A stretch of 20,104 bases of DNA from an uncultured Clostridia bacterium (GCA_937901145.1 CALCHE010000242.1:1-20104), one strand, 5' to 3'. Shown: positions 5,316 to 14,153, numbered from the stretch's first letter. Made by a program: numbers and translations. Notes: a model not told the origin generated them from the letters alone.

Positions 5316-7142
5316 ATGAGACGTATTCCTCTCGAAGAGGCGAGAAGCGTACCTGTCTTTAAAAATATCGTTTACGCTGTCAGACTTGTCTGGAAATGTG
5401 ATAAAAGACTTATGATAGGTCATATGCTTAACAGTATCACTGCTTTCCTCTTTGGAAATTTTATTCAGAATATTCTGTTCCTTAAGGTTCTTTTAGGAAT
5501 TTTCGACGGAGACGGTGATTTCAGAGAATATTTTCTGACTTTGCTGGCCTTTTTAGGTGTATGCCTTTTAGTGAACGGTACTCAGTGGCTTTCAAGCTAT
5601 ATAGTAAGTGCATCGAATAAATATGTGCTCAAGGTGCTCAATAATCAGATTTTCGAAAAGGCACTCACTCTGGATGTAGACTGCTACGAAAATCCTGACT
5701 TTTACGACAAATATCAGAGAGCTACTAATGTTTTAGCGTGGAGCTATTTCGATCAGGTCTGCGGTTCTGTATCGTCTATTATAGGAAGTATAATTACTCT
5801 CTGTATGGTTATCGGTACCGTTACGGCGATAGATCCCGTTTATCTTCTTTTCCTTATCCCTGTAGTATTGGTCTTTTTTGTGGAGACGATGAAAAGTAAG
5901 CTCGTTTATAAACGGGACATCGAGATGACGAAAAATAACCGAATCAAGGCATACATACAGAGAACTGTATTTCTGAAGGATTTCTCTAAGGATATGAGAA
6001 CCTCGAATATATTTGCTGTGCTTATGTACAGATTTAAGGCTGCTATCGATGCTAATGTTATTATACTGAAAAAATACGGACTGAAGCTGTTTCTTTATTC
6101 TACTGTCAGCTCGGTTTTCAGCGAATTTATTCCTATTATCGGTACCTATGCTTATGCGGCATATCAGTTCGTTTTCGGTAGCACTCTCACGGTTTCGGGC
6201 TTTTCTGTCGTTCTTTCAGCCATTAACTCCGTAAAAGAGGGCACTCTCTCTGTGGCAAGAAATTTTGACGGGCTGGTGCAGATGGCGCTGTATTTTCAGA
6301 ATCTCCGTGAATTTTTCGAATATGAGCCTAAAATCATTTCGGGCGAAAGAGAGGTAGGGGAGTTCGAAAGTCTCGAATTCAGAAACGTAACCTTCCGTTA
6401 TCCGTCTGCAGAAAGAAACTCTCTGGAAAATGTTTCATTTAAAATAAGCAAAGGGGAAACTCTCGCACTCGTCGGTGTAAACGGTGCCGGTAAATCCACT
6501 CTTGTCAAACTGCTTCTTCGTTTTTACGATCCTGCTGAGGGAGAGATTCTTTATAACGGAGTCAATATCAAAGAATACAAGCTTGACTCTTACCGTAACA
6601 GCTTTGGTGCGGTTTTCCAGGATTACAAAAATTTCGCTCTTTCTGTTTTCGAAAATGTCATAGGTCACGAATGTGACGAAAGCGATAAGGAAAAAGCAAA
6701 AGAGGCTCTCATACAGAGCGGAATATGGGAAAAGATATCGCGTCTTCCGCAGGGCGGTGACACGGTAATTACAAAAGAGTTCCGCAAGGACGGTGTAGGA
6801 CTTTCAGGTGGTGAAAATCAGAAGGTATCCGCTGCGCGCCTTTTTGCTAAAGATTTTCAGTTCGCAGTGCTCGATGAGCCGTCCTCTGCTTTAGACCCCA
6901 TAGCAGAATATAAAATGTATGAGGAGCTGATAAAGGCTACAGAGAACAAGGCTGTTATGTATATTTCTCACCGTCTGTCCTCTGCGGTTCTTTCTGACAG
7001 AATCATCGTTATCGGTGAAGGTAAAATCCTCGAGCAGGGTACTCACGAAGAGCTTATGAACAGCGACGGCAAATACAGGGAAATGTTCACTCTGCAGGCT
7101 TCCAGCTACATCGGTGCAAAGGAGGCGGATGAAAATGACTGA
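5316..7142 (+). CDS. ABC exporter half-transporter, permease plus ATPase (subunit A)
   Basis: A 608-aa type-IV ABC half-transporter: six-helix membrane domain (about 20-330) fused to an ATPase domain (about 355-595). Visible motifs: Walker A GVNGAGKST (387-395), Q-loop in AVFQDYKNF, signature LSGGE (496-500), Walker B VLDEPSSALD with Glu521, and switch His552. Catalytic Glu and His are both present, so this is not the usual degenerate half. Signature ends in Glu, not Gln, in both subunits. GAGGTG precedes ATG 5316. The next gene starts eight bases before this stop, and the two surely form a heterodimeric exporter. Substrate (drug, peptide or lipid) cannot be told from sequence; no precursor peptide or modification gene is nearby. 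Expression must pass the leader terminator at 5256-5286. Confidence 0.92.
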   Translation: MRRIPLEEARSVPVFKNIVYAVRLVWKCDKRLMIGHMLNSITAFLFGNFIQNILFLKVLLGIFDGDGDFREYFLTLLAFLGVCLLVNGTQWLSSYIVSASNKYVLKVLNNQIFEKALTLDVDCYENPDFYDKYQRATNVLAWSYFDQVCGSVSSIIGSIITLCMVIGTVTAIDPVYLLFLIPVVLVFFVETMKSKLVYKRDIEMTKNNRIKAYIQRTVFLKDFSKDMRTSNIFAVLMYRFKAAIDANVIILKKYGLKLFLYSTVSSVFSEFIPIIGTYAYAAYQFVFGSTLTVSGFSVVLSAINSVKEGTLSVARNFDGLVQMALYFQNLREFFEYEPKIISGEREVGEFESLEFRNVTFRYPSAERNSLENVSFKISKGETLALVGVNGAGKSTLVKLLLRFYDPAEGEILYNGVNIKEYKLDSYRNSFGAVFQDYKNFALSVFENVIGHECDESDKEKAKEALIQSGIWEKISRLPQGGDTVITKEFRKDGVGLSGGENQKVSAARLFAKDFQFAVLDEPSSALDPIAEYKMYEELIKATENKAVMYISHRLSSAVLSDRIIVIGEGKILEQGTHEELMNSDGKYREMFTLQASSYIGAKEADEND

Positions 7143-8931
7143 TAATAAAAAAAGAGAAACTGCTCATTCCACATTTTCGAATATCTTCTTTTTTGTCAGC
7201 TTGCTTTTTAAAATTTCGCCCGTGCTTGTTATGGGAGACTTTCTTATCGGTATTCTTACCACTCTGCCTACACGTCTTATCAGCGTGGTCGGTCTTAAGT
7301 ATATTATCGATGTAGTGACCGAAGGTGTAAGACTCGAAAGAATATTCACTGCTGTAGGGTTGATAGCCGTAATTCTGGTGGGAAGCAAGATTTTCACCTG
7401 GCTGTTTCAGGAATTTTACTGGAATGCGGCACGCGAAAAGGTTTATTACGGTCTTAATAAAACTCTCTACGAAAAAGCAAAGTCCGTGGACCTTTCGAAT
7501 TACGATGACCCGGAATTTTATAACAGCTTTATTCTTACCATTGAATCCTCATCGGATAATATTACAAATCTTTTGGGTCTGGTAAGAAACTATGTGGGTA
7601 ATCTTGTTTCGTTCCTCACCATAGGCGGTGTGCTTATCACCATCGACCCTGTGTGTCTGCTGATTATACTCGGAATTATCGGAGTTTTTCTTCCTTTAAG
7701 CAGAAAGAGGGGAGATCTTCAGATGGCACGAAGGAAGGATAATACGGAATACCATCGCAGAAGCGATTATTTCCAGCGTATTTTCTACCTTCAGGACTAT
7801 GCCAAGGAGGTAAGAATGAATAACATTCACCCCATTCTTATCGACCGCTACAACGATGCGGCGGATGATGTTATCGATAATCAGAGAAGATACTGGAAAA
7901 AGATTTCTGCCGTTTCCTTCGTACAGGATGCAGGTATACAGATTCTCGGCTTTATGTTTATTCTTCCTCTTTATCTCGGCTACTGTGTACTCGTAAAGGA
8001 AACTCTTTCAGCGGGTGATTTCGTAGCCGCCTTCAACGGAGCATATTCGATAGCTGTTTCTATAAACTTCCTTACGGTGTGGGCTGTGGCTATTTTCTCT
8101 GAAAGAGGTAAGATGATAGAGAAATACCGTGAATTTTTAAAATATGAGCCGAAGATAAAAGACGGCGAAAAAATAGCTTCCCGTAAAGAACCCGAGGAAA
8201 TAGAGATAAAAAATCTGAGCTTTACTTATCCCGGAAACAGTGAGCCTACACTTAAGGACATAAATCTTACTGTAAAGCCCTATGAAAAAATAGCACTTGT
8301 CGGCTACAACGGTGCAGGAAAAACTACCCTTACTAATCTTCTGCTGCGTCTTTATGATGTAACTGACGGTCAGATAAATATAGGCGGTGAGGATATAAGG
8401 GATGTTACCGTGGATTCACACCGTGACCGTTTCGCGGCAGTTTTCCAGGATTTCCAGCTCTTTGCCTGTAAAGCAGGTGAAAATGTGGCTCTCAGTGACA
8501 GTTATGATAAAGAGAGAGTAAAAGAGGCACTCAGACACAGCGGTTTCAGTAAAAAGCTTGACAAGGGTACCGATACAGAGCTTCTGCGTGAATTCGAAAG
8601 CGACGGAAAGATGCTCTCGGGCGGTGAATCTCAGAAGGTGGCTATAGCACGAGCTTTTTATAAAGACTGTCCTTACGTAATTCTCGATGAGCCTTCCGCT
8701 AATCTGGACCCCATAGCAGAGTATAATCTTAATCAGGCAATGATTGAAGCAGCGAAGAATAAGACGGTTATTTTTATTTCGCACAGACTTTCTACTACTG
8801 TGGGCGCTGACAGAATTTATGTTATGGAAAAGGGCAGAATTATCGAAAGCGGAAGCCACGATGAGCTTATGAAGCTGAACGGAACATACGCTTATATGTT
8901 TAATCTGCAGGCGGAAAAATACAAAAAATAA
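7135..8931 (+). CDS. ABC exporter half-transporter, permease plus ATPase (subunit B)
   Basis: A 598-aa partner of the preceding gene with the same plan: six membrane helices (about 20-330), then the ATPase with Walker A GYNGAGKTT (390-398), Q-loop AVFQDFQLF, signature LSGGE (494-498), Walker B ILDEPSANLD with Glu519, and switch His550. Start chosen at ATG 7135, nine bases after AAAGGAGG, rather than GTG 7114 or ATG 7129. It overlaps the subunit A stop by eight bases, which implies translational coupling and fixed stoichiometry. Both subunits share the D-loop extension LDPIAEY, typical of one clade of Firmicutes exporters. The transcript ends at the bidirectional hairpin at 8937-8969. Confidence 0.92.
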   Translation: MTDNKKRETAHSTFSNIFFFVSLLFKISPVLVMGDFLIGILTTLPTRLISVVGLKYIIDVVTEGVRLERIFTAVGLIAVILVGSKIFTWLFQEFYWNAAREKVYYGLNKTLYEKAKSVDLSNYDDPEFYNSFILTIESSSDNITNLLGLVRNYVGNLVSFLTIGGVLITIDPVCLLIILGIIGVFLPLSRKRGDLQMARRKDNTEYHRRSDYFQRIFYLQDYAKEVRMNNIHPILIDRYNDAADDVIDNQRRYWKKISAVSFVQDAGIQILGFMFILPLYLGYCVLVKETLSAGDFVAAFNGAYSIAVSINFLTVWAVAIFSERGKMIEKYREFLKYEPKIKDGEKIASRKEPEEIEIKNLSFTYPGNSEPTLKDINLTVKPYEKIALVGYNGAGKTTLTNLLLRLYDVTDGQINIGGEDIRDVTVDSHRDRFAAVFQDFQLFACKAGENVALSDSYDKERVKEALRHSGFSKKLDKGTDTELLREFESDGKMLSGGESQKVAIARAFYKDCPYVILDEPSANLDPIAEYNLNQAMIEAAKNKTVIFISHRLSTTVGADRIYVMEKGRIIESGSHDELMKLNGTYAYMFNLQAEKYKK

Positions 8932-8936
8932 TAAAG

Positions 8937-8969
8937 ATCCCTTGTACACCAAAAAGGTATACAAGGGAT
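8937..8969. terminator. Bidirectional terminator between the ABC exporter and the ROK/nagA unit
   Basis: ATCCCTTGTA (8937-8946) and TACAAGGGAT (8960-8969) pair perfectly, and an inner ACC/GGT extends the stem. The minus-strand side is followed by CTTTATTATTTTTT, the plus-strand side by a weaker TAGCTTTTAT. It serves two convergent transcripts. Confidence 0.75.
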
Positions 8970-8983
8970 TAGCTTTTATATGA

Positions 8984-10360
8984 TTATCTGATTTCGGGAA
9001 GAGAAGCCGCGGCAACTGACTGACCTACACGACGGGATTTTTCGTCGGGAATGTGAAGCTGAATTTTCTTTGCAAGCTCGGGGAATTCTACGTCGAGAAC
9101 CTCCTGTGCTTTATTAAGAAGAATCTGACCGCCCTGACCGGAGGTAACTCTACCCATAATAAGAATGTGCTTTATGTCGTAGAATTCAGCATAATAAGCG
9201 ATGGCATAACCGAAATAAGCACCGATGGTTTCATAAATGTCAGCGGCTCTTTCATCACCCTTTTCCATAAGACCCTGAACGACCTTAAGCTTTTCTGCAG
9301 GAGAAAGGCTTTCGTCCAGGTCAATGCCTGCCCAGGGAGCAACCTTGATGACACCGTCCTGTGAGAAGTATTTGACACCGCAACCGTAGTCTCCTGACCA
9401 TTCGTCTACCATAGCTTCTTCGCAGAAGTCAACGGGAACGAATGCAAGCTCGTTCAGCCATCCTGTGATATTGCCCTGAGGATCCACATAGCCGCCTGCT
9501 TCGCTTGTACCCATAGCAATGCCTAAAACGGAATTGTCATTAAGATTCATAGCACCTGCCAGAGCGGTAACGTCACCGTCGTTTGCGACCTCAACAGGAA
9601 TGTTTTCACCGATCTCCTTAGCCACGTCAAGATACATATTTTTGACCTTTTTTTCAAAGTCTTCTTTACTTACCTTAAGGAAAAGAGAAGCATTCATAAT
9701 GCGGTTGTCGATATATACGCCTGCTGAAGAAATACCGATAGCATCAACCCTCGGCATTTTTGAAGCGGCAGTTTTCATGGCCTCTAAGATGCCCTGATAA
9801 TGATAGTCGGGATCGGAATTGATTTTCGGGAACCATACAACCTCTTCGGAATATACGCTTTCACCGTCGATAACTGCACTTACCTTTCTGTCACTTCCGC
9901 CTGCGTCGAAACCGATACGGCAGCCGTCAAGATGTCTGCCGAGAGGAGCGGCGGCAGATTTATCCTCGGGAGCGTCCTCGAGAGCACAGGTAATAACCTC
10001 AAATTTGGCTTCATATACATTCTCCATAAATCTGACGTCGAAGTCACGCAGACCGTCATAGGTAAAGGCTTCTTTGATTTTTGCGCCTACAGCTTCACTG
10101 CCTGCGATGATAACCTTATAGCCGCCGATAACCCATAAAAGAGATTTGACGAGTCTTTCCGCGAAGCGGAAGTTTTCTTCATCGTGACCTGTACCGTCGG
10201 GAAAAATGCGGGTTTTGTAGGTGGTAGTATAGCCCTTGTTTCTTTCGACAGCGATGATTAAATCCTGTCCGTTTTCTTTTGTTGCCTCACGCATTTCACG
10301 GATAACCAGTGAAAGAGGCTGGAATTTGGGGTCGAGTTTTGCGTTTACTTTAAGCTTCAT
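8984..10360 (-). CDS. ROK-like sugar kinase with an N-terminal extension
   Basis: 458 aa. From about 147 on it has the ROK/actin-like kinase fold: phosphate-1 loop GFDAGGSD (150-157), catalytic Asp261 in ANDGDVTALAG, and phosphate-2 loop GIAMGTSEAGGY (280-291). ROK kinases phosphorylate glucose, N-acetylglucosamine, ManNAc and similar sugars. Two oddities: the protein is about 150 residues longer than a usual ROK kinase because of an N-terminal domain (1-146) that I cannot assign, and the normal ROK zinc cluster (GxCGxxGC) is missing, with only a G-C-G trace in DYGCGVKYF. The start overlaps the nagA stop by 11 bases, with AGGAGAG inside nagA, so both come from one message. Amino-sugar phosphorylation is the natural guess from context. 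Not sure it is an active kinase. Confidence 0.75.
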   Translation of the reverse strand: MKLKVNAKLDPKFQPLSLVIREMREATKENGQDLIIAVERNKGYTTTYKTRIFPDGTGHDEENFRFAERLVKSLLWVIGGYKVIIAGSEAVGAKIKEAFTYDGLRDFDVRFMENVYEAKFEVITCALEDAPEDKSAAAPLGRHLDGCRIGFDAGGSDRKVSAVIDGESVYSEEVVWFPKINSDPDYHYQGILEAMKTAASKMPRVDAIGISSAGVYIDNRIMNASLFLKVSKEDFEKKVKNMYLDVAKEIGENIPVEVANDGDVTALAGAMNLNDNSVLGIAMGTSEAGGYVDPQGNITGWLNELAFVPVDFCEEAMVDEWSGDYGCGVKYFSQDGVIKVAPWAGIDLDESLSPAEKLKVVQGLMEKGDERAADIYETIGAYFGYAIAYYAEFYDIKHILIMGRVTSGQGGQILLNKAQEVLDVEFPELAKKIQLHIPDEKSRRVGQSVAAASLPEIR

Positions 10361-11492
10361 ATTTTATCTCTCCTGCAATAATAGTTTTCTTTACTTCAAA
10401 ATCAGCATCTGTGATTATGATATCTGCATCCTTACCTGTATCAAGTGAGCCTTTTGTTTTATCCATACCGATAACGGTAGCGGGGTTGAGGGATGCACAG
10501 TTTACACATTCGTAAAGAGGAATGTCAGAATTGGTATAAACATTCCATACACCTCTGTTAAGATGTAAGACACTTCCTGCTACTGTTCCGTCCTCGAGTC
10601 GGCAGACGATACCTTTATATATAATCTTCTGACCACCGAGGGTATATTCGCCCTCGGGGAGTCCGCCTGCGGGAAGACAGTCGGTGATAAAACAGAGCTT
10701 TCTGCCCTTGAGCTTCCAGAGCATATTATAGAAGGAAGAATCTACATGGAAGGTGTCTACGATAACCTCAGCACTTACATCTGAATTGAGCGCAGCACCT
10801 ACCACGCCGGGAGCACGGTGCTGCAGAGGAGTCATAGCATTGAAAAGATGAGTAGCGTGCTTTACACCTGCGTTTACGCCTGCCACAGCAGTTTCGTAGT
10901 CAGCTGAGGTGTGACCCATAGAAATGACCACATCAGTGTCGCGGCATATTTCACGGATAGCAGCAAAATCCTCTGTGTCCTCCTCAGGGGCAAGGGTTAT
11001 GGTTTTGATTATATCTGCATATTCTTTTACGAAGGCAGCATCAGGCTTGAGGATATATTTAGGATCCTGCGCGCCTTTTTTGCTTTCGCTTATAAAGGGT
11101 CCTTCTGCATGACAGCCTAAAATTGTACTTCCTTCCCAGTTTTTACTCTCTTCCTTAAGTGCACGGCAGGTTTCAAGAGCCTTACGGATAACTGACATAT
11201 CCTCTGTCATAGTAGTCGGAAGATAACCGGTAACTCCGTTTGCAAGTAATCCCTTTGAAATGGTGCGGATGCTTTCTTCTTCACCGTCGCAGACATCCTT
11301 ACCCAGATAGCCGTGAATATGTAAATCGATGAGCCCCGGAGCAACATATCCGCCCTTGGCATCGATTATTTCGGCATTGGCAGGAAGAAGGTTTTCCTCG
11401 ATTATACCTTCAATTTTGTCTGTGAAAAGAAGCGCGCAGTTTTCGGCTATTCTGTCTTTGAGAATAATTTTACCGCCTGTTATAGCTTTCAT
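10350..11492 (-). CDS. nagA: N-acetylglucosamine-6-phosphate deacetylase
   Basis: A 380-aa amidohydrolase that removes acetate from GlcNAc-6-P, giving glucosamine-6-P for glycolysis or wall synthesis. Motifs in order: IDLHIHG with metal ligands His58 and His60, AEGPFIS with Glu130, GHTSADY with His194, HATHLFNAM with His215, and ITDCLPAGG with catalytic Asp271. Length is normal for NagA. Start set at ATG 11492, preceded by AGGGAAGTG, rather than an upstream frame-start at 11516 that would cover the ribosome site. First gene of a two-gene unit with the ROK-like kinase; nagB is not in the window. Promoter at 11531-11559. Confidence 0.93.
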   Translation of the reverse strand: MKAITGGKIILKDRIAENCALLFTDKIEGIIEENLLPANAEIIDAKGGYVAPGLIDLHIHGYLGKDVCDGEEESIRTISKGLLANGVTGYLPTTMTEDMSVIRKALETCRALKEESKNWEGSTILGCHAEGPFISESKKGAQDPKYILKPDAAFVKEYADIIKTITLAPEEDTEDFAAIREICRDTDVVISMGHTSADYETAVAGVNAGVKHATHLFNAMTPLQHRAPGVVGAALNSDVSAEVIVDTFHVDSSFYNMLWKLKGRKLCFITDCLPAGGLPEGEYTLGGQKIIYKGIVCRLEDGTVAGSVLHLNRGVWNVYTNSDIPLYECVNCASLNPATVIGMDKTKGSLDTGKDADIIITDADFEVKKTIIAGEIKYEA

Positions 11493-11530
11493 ATTTTTCA
11501 CTTCCCTGTAAAACAAATTTATTCAATATA

Positions 11531-11559
11531 ATTTTAACAAAAAGAAAAGAAAGTTTCAA
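11531..11559 (-). promoter_or_regulatory. Sigma-A promoter of nagA/ROK unit
   Basis: On the minus strand TTGAAA (11559-11554), 17 bases, TAAAAT (11536-11531), about 38 bases ahead of ATG 11492. Confidence 0.65.
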
Positions 11560-11631
11560 GTGTTTCGTAGCTTTTAATTTGTATTATCGGCAGCAAGTTC
11601 TTTGCTTTTTATGTTTGATTTGCAGTAAGAG

Positions 11632-11708
11632 GGGGGCAAGCCCCTGTATACAGGGAATCACGGCACTCTCAAAGTGCCGTGATTGACCGTTTACGGTCGC
11701 TTGCCCCC
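11632..11708. repeat. Four-way-junction palindromic element (cloverleaf), intergenic
   Basis: Every base of this 77-base stretch falls in a helix or a hairpin loop. Outer stem: GGGGGCAAGC (11632-11641) with GCTTGCCCCC (11699-11708), 10 bp perfect. Inside, with no linker base between them: the perfect palindrome CCCTGTATACAGGG (11642-11655); a 12-bp perfect hairpin AATCACGGCACT / AGTGCCGTGATT (11656-11684) with loop CTCAA; and GACCGT/ACGGTC (11685-11698). Weaker outer pairing (GAG/CTC, GCAG/CTGC) may extend it to 11622-11724. It sits between the nagA promoter and the terminator of the RluA-family gene, two genes both on the minus strand. No tRNA signature, no coding frame. Most likely a dispersed non-coding repeat, or a structured RNA; this is inferred from shape alone. 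Confidence 0.7.
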
Positions 11709-11732
11709 GCACCTCACTCCCTGCTTAAGGTA

Positions 11733-11762
11733 TATTAAAAGGAGCTGATTTTCACAGCTCCT
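11733..11762 (-). terminator. Terminator of the pncB/RluA-family unit
   Basis: Minus-strand AGGAGCTG (11762-11755) pairs perfectly with CAGCTCCT (11747-11740) around a seven-base loop, followed by TTTAATA. Confidence 0.75.
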
Positions 11763-11768
11763 ATGTAT

Positions 11769-12644
11769 TTACTTTTTTCTAAGCCTTTCTAAAAGCCTTT
11801 CCACATCCTCGGGCATAGGTGCTTCAAAGGTCATTTTTTCATTCGTTACGGGATGAATAAATGTGAGGCTTTTGCAGTGCAGTGCCTGTCTTTTGATATC
11901 TTTATCTGCCGTACCGTACATCGTATCACCGTAAAGGGGAGTTCCCATATAGGCGGAATGTACTCTTATCTGATGTGTTCTGCCTGTTTCCAGTCTGATG
12001 AGAAGAAGTGAGTAATCATCACCCCATTCCAGAGGGAAAAAATGAGTTACAGCTCTGTCACCTCTGTCGTCAGCAGTACGGTAGGTTTTGATGGGATCAG
12101 GTCGGTAAATGGGCTTGTCGACAGTTCCGTTCTGTGTATATTTACCGGTAGGAACAGCCAGGTATTCCTTCTCTATTTTACCTGAAAGCTTCGATGCGGC
12201 AAAGGTGTTAAGAGCACACAGAACAGCACCTGAGGTGCCTTTGTCCAGTCTGCCTACAGCACGGAAGACGGCGGGCTTTCCTTTTCTGACAAGATAACCT
12301 GCCACAGCATTTGCAAGAGTATCTCCCTGATGGTTGTGGCTTTCGTGCATGGGAAGCTCTGCAGGCTTATTGATTACCAGAATATCTTCATCCTCGTAAA
12401 TTATGTCGAGCGGATAGTCGCTCGGAATAGATGCTTTTTCGTCGTCAGGTAAATTTACTCTGAGGATGTCGTTCGTGTGGATTTTATCTATCGAACGGGT
12501 ATGTACACCGTTTAGGGTGATGCCGTCGGGAACTCTTTTCTGAGATCTGAAAAGAGCCAGAGACATTTTTATGTGTCCGCGGAGAAAGCTTTCTACGGTT
12601 TTTCCGTCAAATTCTTCGGGTATGATATATTCCAGAACTCTCAC
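11769..12644 (-). CDS. RluA-family pseudouridine synthase
   Basis: A 291-aa enzyme that isomerises uridine to pseudouridine in rRNA or tRNA. Residues about 12-70 form an S4-like RNA-binding domain (VESFLRGHIKMSL..., ILRVNLP). The catalytic domain shows GRLDKGTSG with catalytic Asp134, EKEYLAV, and the RluA-type LETGRTHQIRVH motif. The target site (RluA, RluC or RluD type) cannot be told. The start codon is GTG at 12644, two bases after the stop of the upstream pncB-like gene, with only a weak AAAGG upstream, so translation is probably coupled. Transcript ends at 11733-11762. Confidence 0.92.
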   Translation of the reverse strand: MRVLEYIIPEEFDGKTVESFLRGHIKMSLALFRSQKRVPDGITLNGVHTRSIDKIHTNDILRVNLPDDEKASIPSDYPLDIIYEDEDILVINKPAELPMHESHNHQGDTLANAVAGYLVRKGKPAVFRAVGRLDKGTSGAVLCALNTFAASKLSGKIEKEYLAVPTGKYTQNGTVDKPIYRPDPIKTYRTADDRGDRAVTHFFPLEWGDDYSLLLIRLETGRTHQIRVHSAYMGTPLYGDTMYGTADKDIKRQALHCKSLTFIHPVTNEKMTFEAPMPEDVERLLERLRKK

Positions 12645-12646
12645 TT

Positions 12647-14107
12647 TCAGCCGTTGCCTTTCTTAGCGTATTCGTCGAGAAGATTTTTCTTTTCCTCCCA
12701 GAGCTTCTGTGAAAGGTCCACATAGTAAGTGTGCGGGTTCTCGAAACGCTTTACCTCGTCCCAGAGGGTGTCAACCTGTTCGTTGCAGTATTCCTTTATA
12801 TTCTTTATATCGGGATTATTGTAGCAGCACTCGCCTTTGTCAAAGATTTTTACAAGGAGAGGCTTTGCGATGAAGTTGGTAACGGTCTTTCTTTTCCAGG
12901 TATAGTTGGGGTCGAAAAGCTCATAGGGCTGACTTTCGTCGATGGTTTCACCCTGTAAGGTAATGACATCGGCGATAGCCTTTGAGGTATCTTTATCGAA
13001 AAGTCGGTAAACCTCTTTGGCACAAGGGGTAGTGATTTTCTGGACGTTCTCACTGAGCTTGATACGGGGAACAGGTACACCGTTCTCTTCTACGGCTACG
13101 ATTTTATAAACACCGCCGAAAACAGGGTTGGATGCGGCAGTGATAAGTCTTTCACCTACACCGAAGGAGTCGATCTGAGCTCCCTGAATGAGCATATCAC
13201 GGATGATAATTTCGTCAAGAGAGTTACTTGCCACTATTTTGCAGTCGGGGAAGCCTGCTTCGTCGAGCATTTGTCTTGCCTTACGGGAGAGATAAGTGAT
13301 GTCACCGCTGTCGATTCTGATGCCCTTGGGTCTGAAGCCGCGGGGAAGAACCTCTCTTCTGAAGGCTTCAATAGCATTGGGAATGCCGGATTTGAGAACG
13401 TTATATGTGTCTACGAGCAAGGTACAGTTATCGGGATACTGCCGTGCATAGGCACAGAAAGCCTCCAACTCATCACCGAAAAGCTGAATCCAGGAGTGAG
13501 CCATGGTGCCTACTGCGGGAACACCGTAATCTCTTTCGTCGATAGCACAGGCAGTAGCGTCACATCCGCCGATGTAAGCAGCTCTTGCACCGTAGATAGC
13601 ACCGTCGTAGCCCTGAGCACGGCGCGAACCGAATTCCATAATCGTTCTGTTTCCTGCGGCTCTTTTAAGTCTGTTTGCTTTGGTGGCAATAAGGCTCTGA
13701 TGGTTAATGGTCAGAAGAAGCATAGTTTCGATAAGCTGTGCTTCGATGACAGGACCGCGCACCTTTACGATAGGCTCGCCGGGGAAAATAGGTGTACCCT
13801 CGGGAATAGCCCATACGTCACAGGTGAATTTGAAGTCTTTAAGATAGTTAATGAAATCCTCATTGAATCCTTTTCTTATAAAAAGCTCGATATCCTTCTG
13901 TGTGAATTTCAGGTTTCGGAGATAGTCCGTAAGCTGTCTGATACCTGCCATAATAGCGAACCCGCCGTTGTCAGGAACTTTACGGAAAAACATATCAAAA
14001 TATACTATTTTGTCTTTCATACCGTTGGTGAAATAGCCGTTTGCCATAGTAAGCTCGTAAAAATCCATAAGCATGGTAAGATTTCTGGATTCAAGGGTAT
14101 TACTCAT
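12647..14107 (-). CDS. pncB: Nicotinate phosphoribosyltransferase
   Basis: A 486-aa NAPRTase, which makes nicotinate mononucleotide from nicotinate and PRPP with ATP, the entry step of NAD salvage. Recognised by the N-terminal LMDFYELTMANGYF, EFGSRRAQG in the core, GTMAHSWIQ carrying the conserved His that is phosphorylated in this family, and RIDSGDITYLSR for phosphoribosyl binding. Length is that of the longer Firmicutes form. GAGGAG precedes ATG 14107. A long frame on the opposite strand (13271-14113) is a shadow. First gene of an operon with the RluA-family gene, with no obvious functional link. Confidence 0.95.
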   Translation of the reverse strand: MSNTLESRNLTMLMDFYELTMANGYFTNGMKDKIVYFDMFFRKVPDNGGFAIMAGIRQLTDYLRNLKFTQKDIELFIRKGFNEDFINYLKDFKFTCDVWAIPEGTPIFPGEPIVKVRGPVIEAQLIETMLLLTINHQSLIATKANRLKRAAGNRTIMEFGSRRAQGYDGAIYGARAAYIGGCDATACAIDERDYGVPAVGTMAHSWIQLFGDELEAFCAYARQYPDNCTLLVDTYNVLKSGIPNAIEAFRREVLPRGFRPKGIRIDSGDITYLSRKARQMLDEAGFPDCKIVASNSLDEIIIRDMLIQGAQIDSFGVGERLITAASNPVFGGVYKIVAVEENGVPVPRIKLSENVQKITTPCAKEVYRLFDKDTSKAIADVITLQGETIDESQPYELFDPNYTWKRKTVTNFIAKPLLVKIFDKGECCYNNPDIKNIKEYCNEQVDTLWDEVKRFENPHTYYVDLSQKLWEEKKNLLDEYAKKGNG

Positions 14108-14144
14108 TTTTAAACAACTCCTCGGTTTTCTAACTGTAAGTAGT

Positions 14145-14153
14145 ATTATAGCA
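14145..14153 (-). promoter_or_regulatory. Extended -10 promoter of pncB
   Basis: On the minus strand TGC followed by TATAAT (14153-14145), an extended -10 box. No good -35 is seen at 17 bases, which the TG extension can make up for. About 38 bases ahead of ATG 14107. Confidence 0.6.

Noticed and set aside
5316..8931. Bacteriocin or lanthipeptide export cluster
   Set aside because: No C39 peptidase domain, precursor peptide or modifying enzyme is present next to the ABC pair; the substrate stays open.
8416..9015. 199-codon minus-strand frame over the end of ABC subunit B and the terminator
   Set aside because: It runs through the ATPase motifs of the ABC gene and the bidirectional hairpin, and starts inside coding sequence without a ribosome site.
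11632..11708. tRNA gene or group of terminators
   Set aside because: The fold is a cloverleaf, but it has no T-loop GTTCRA, no D-loop GG, no 7-base anticodon loop and no 7-bp acceptor stem, and no arm is followed by a T run.
13271..14113. 280-codon open frame on the plus strand, antisense to pncB
   Set aside because: It mirrors a strongly conserved enzyme, has no ribosome site and no recognisable protein pattern. Long shadows are common opposite genes with this codon use.
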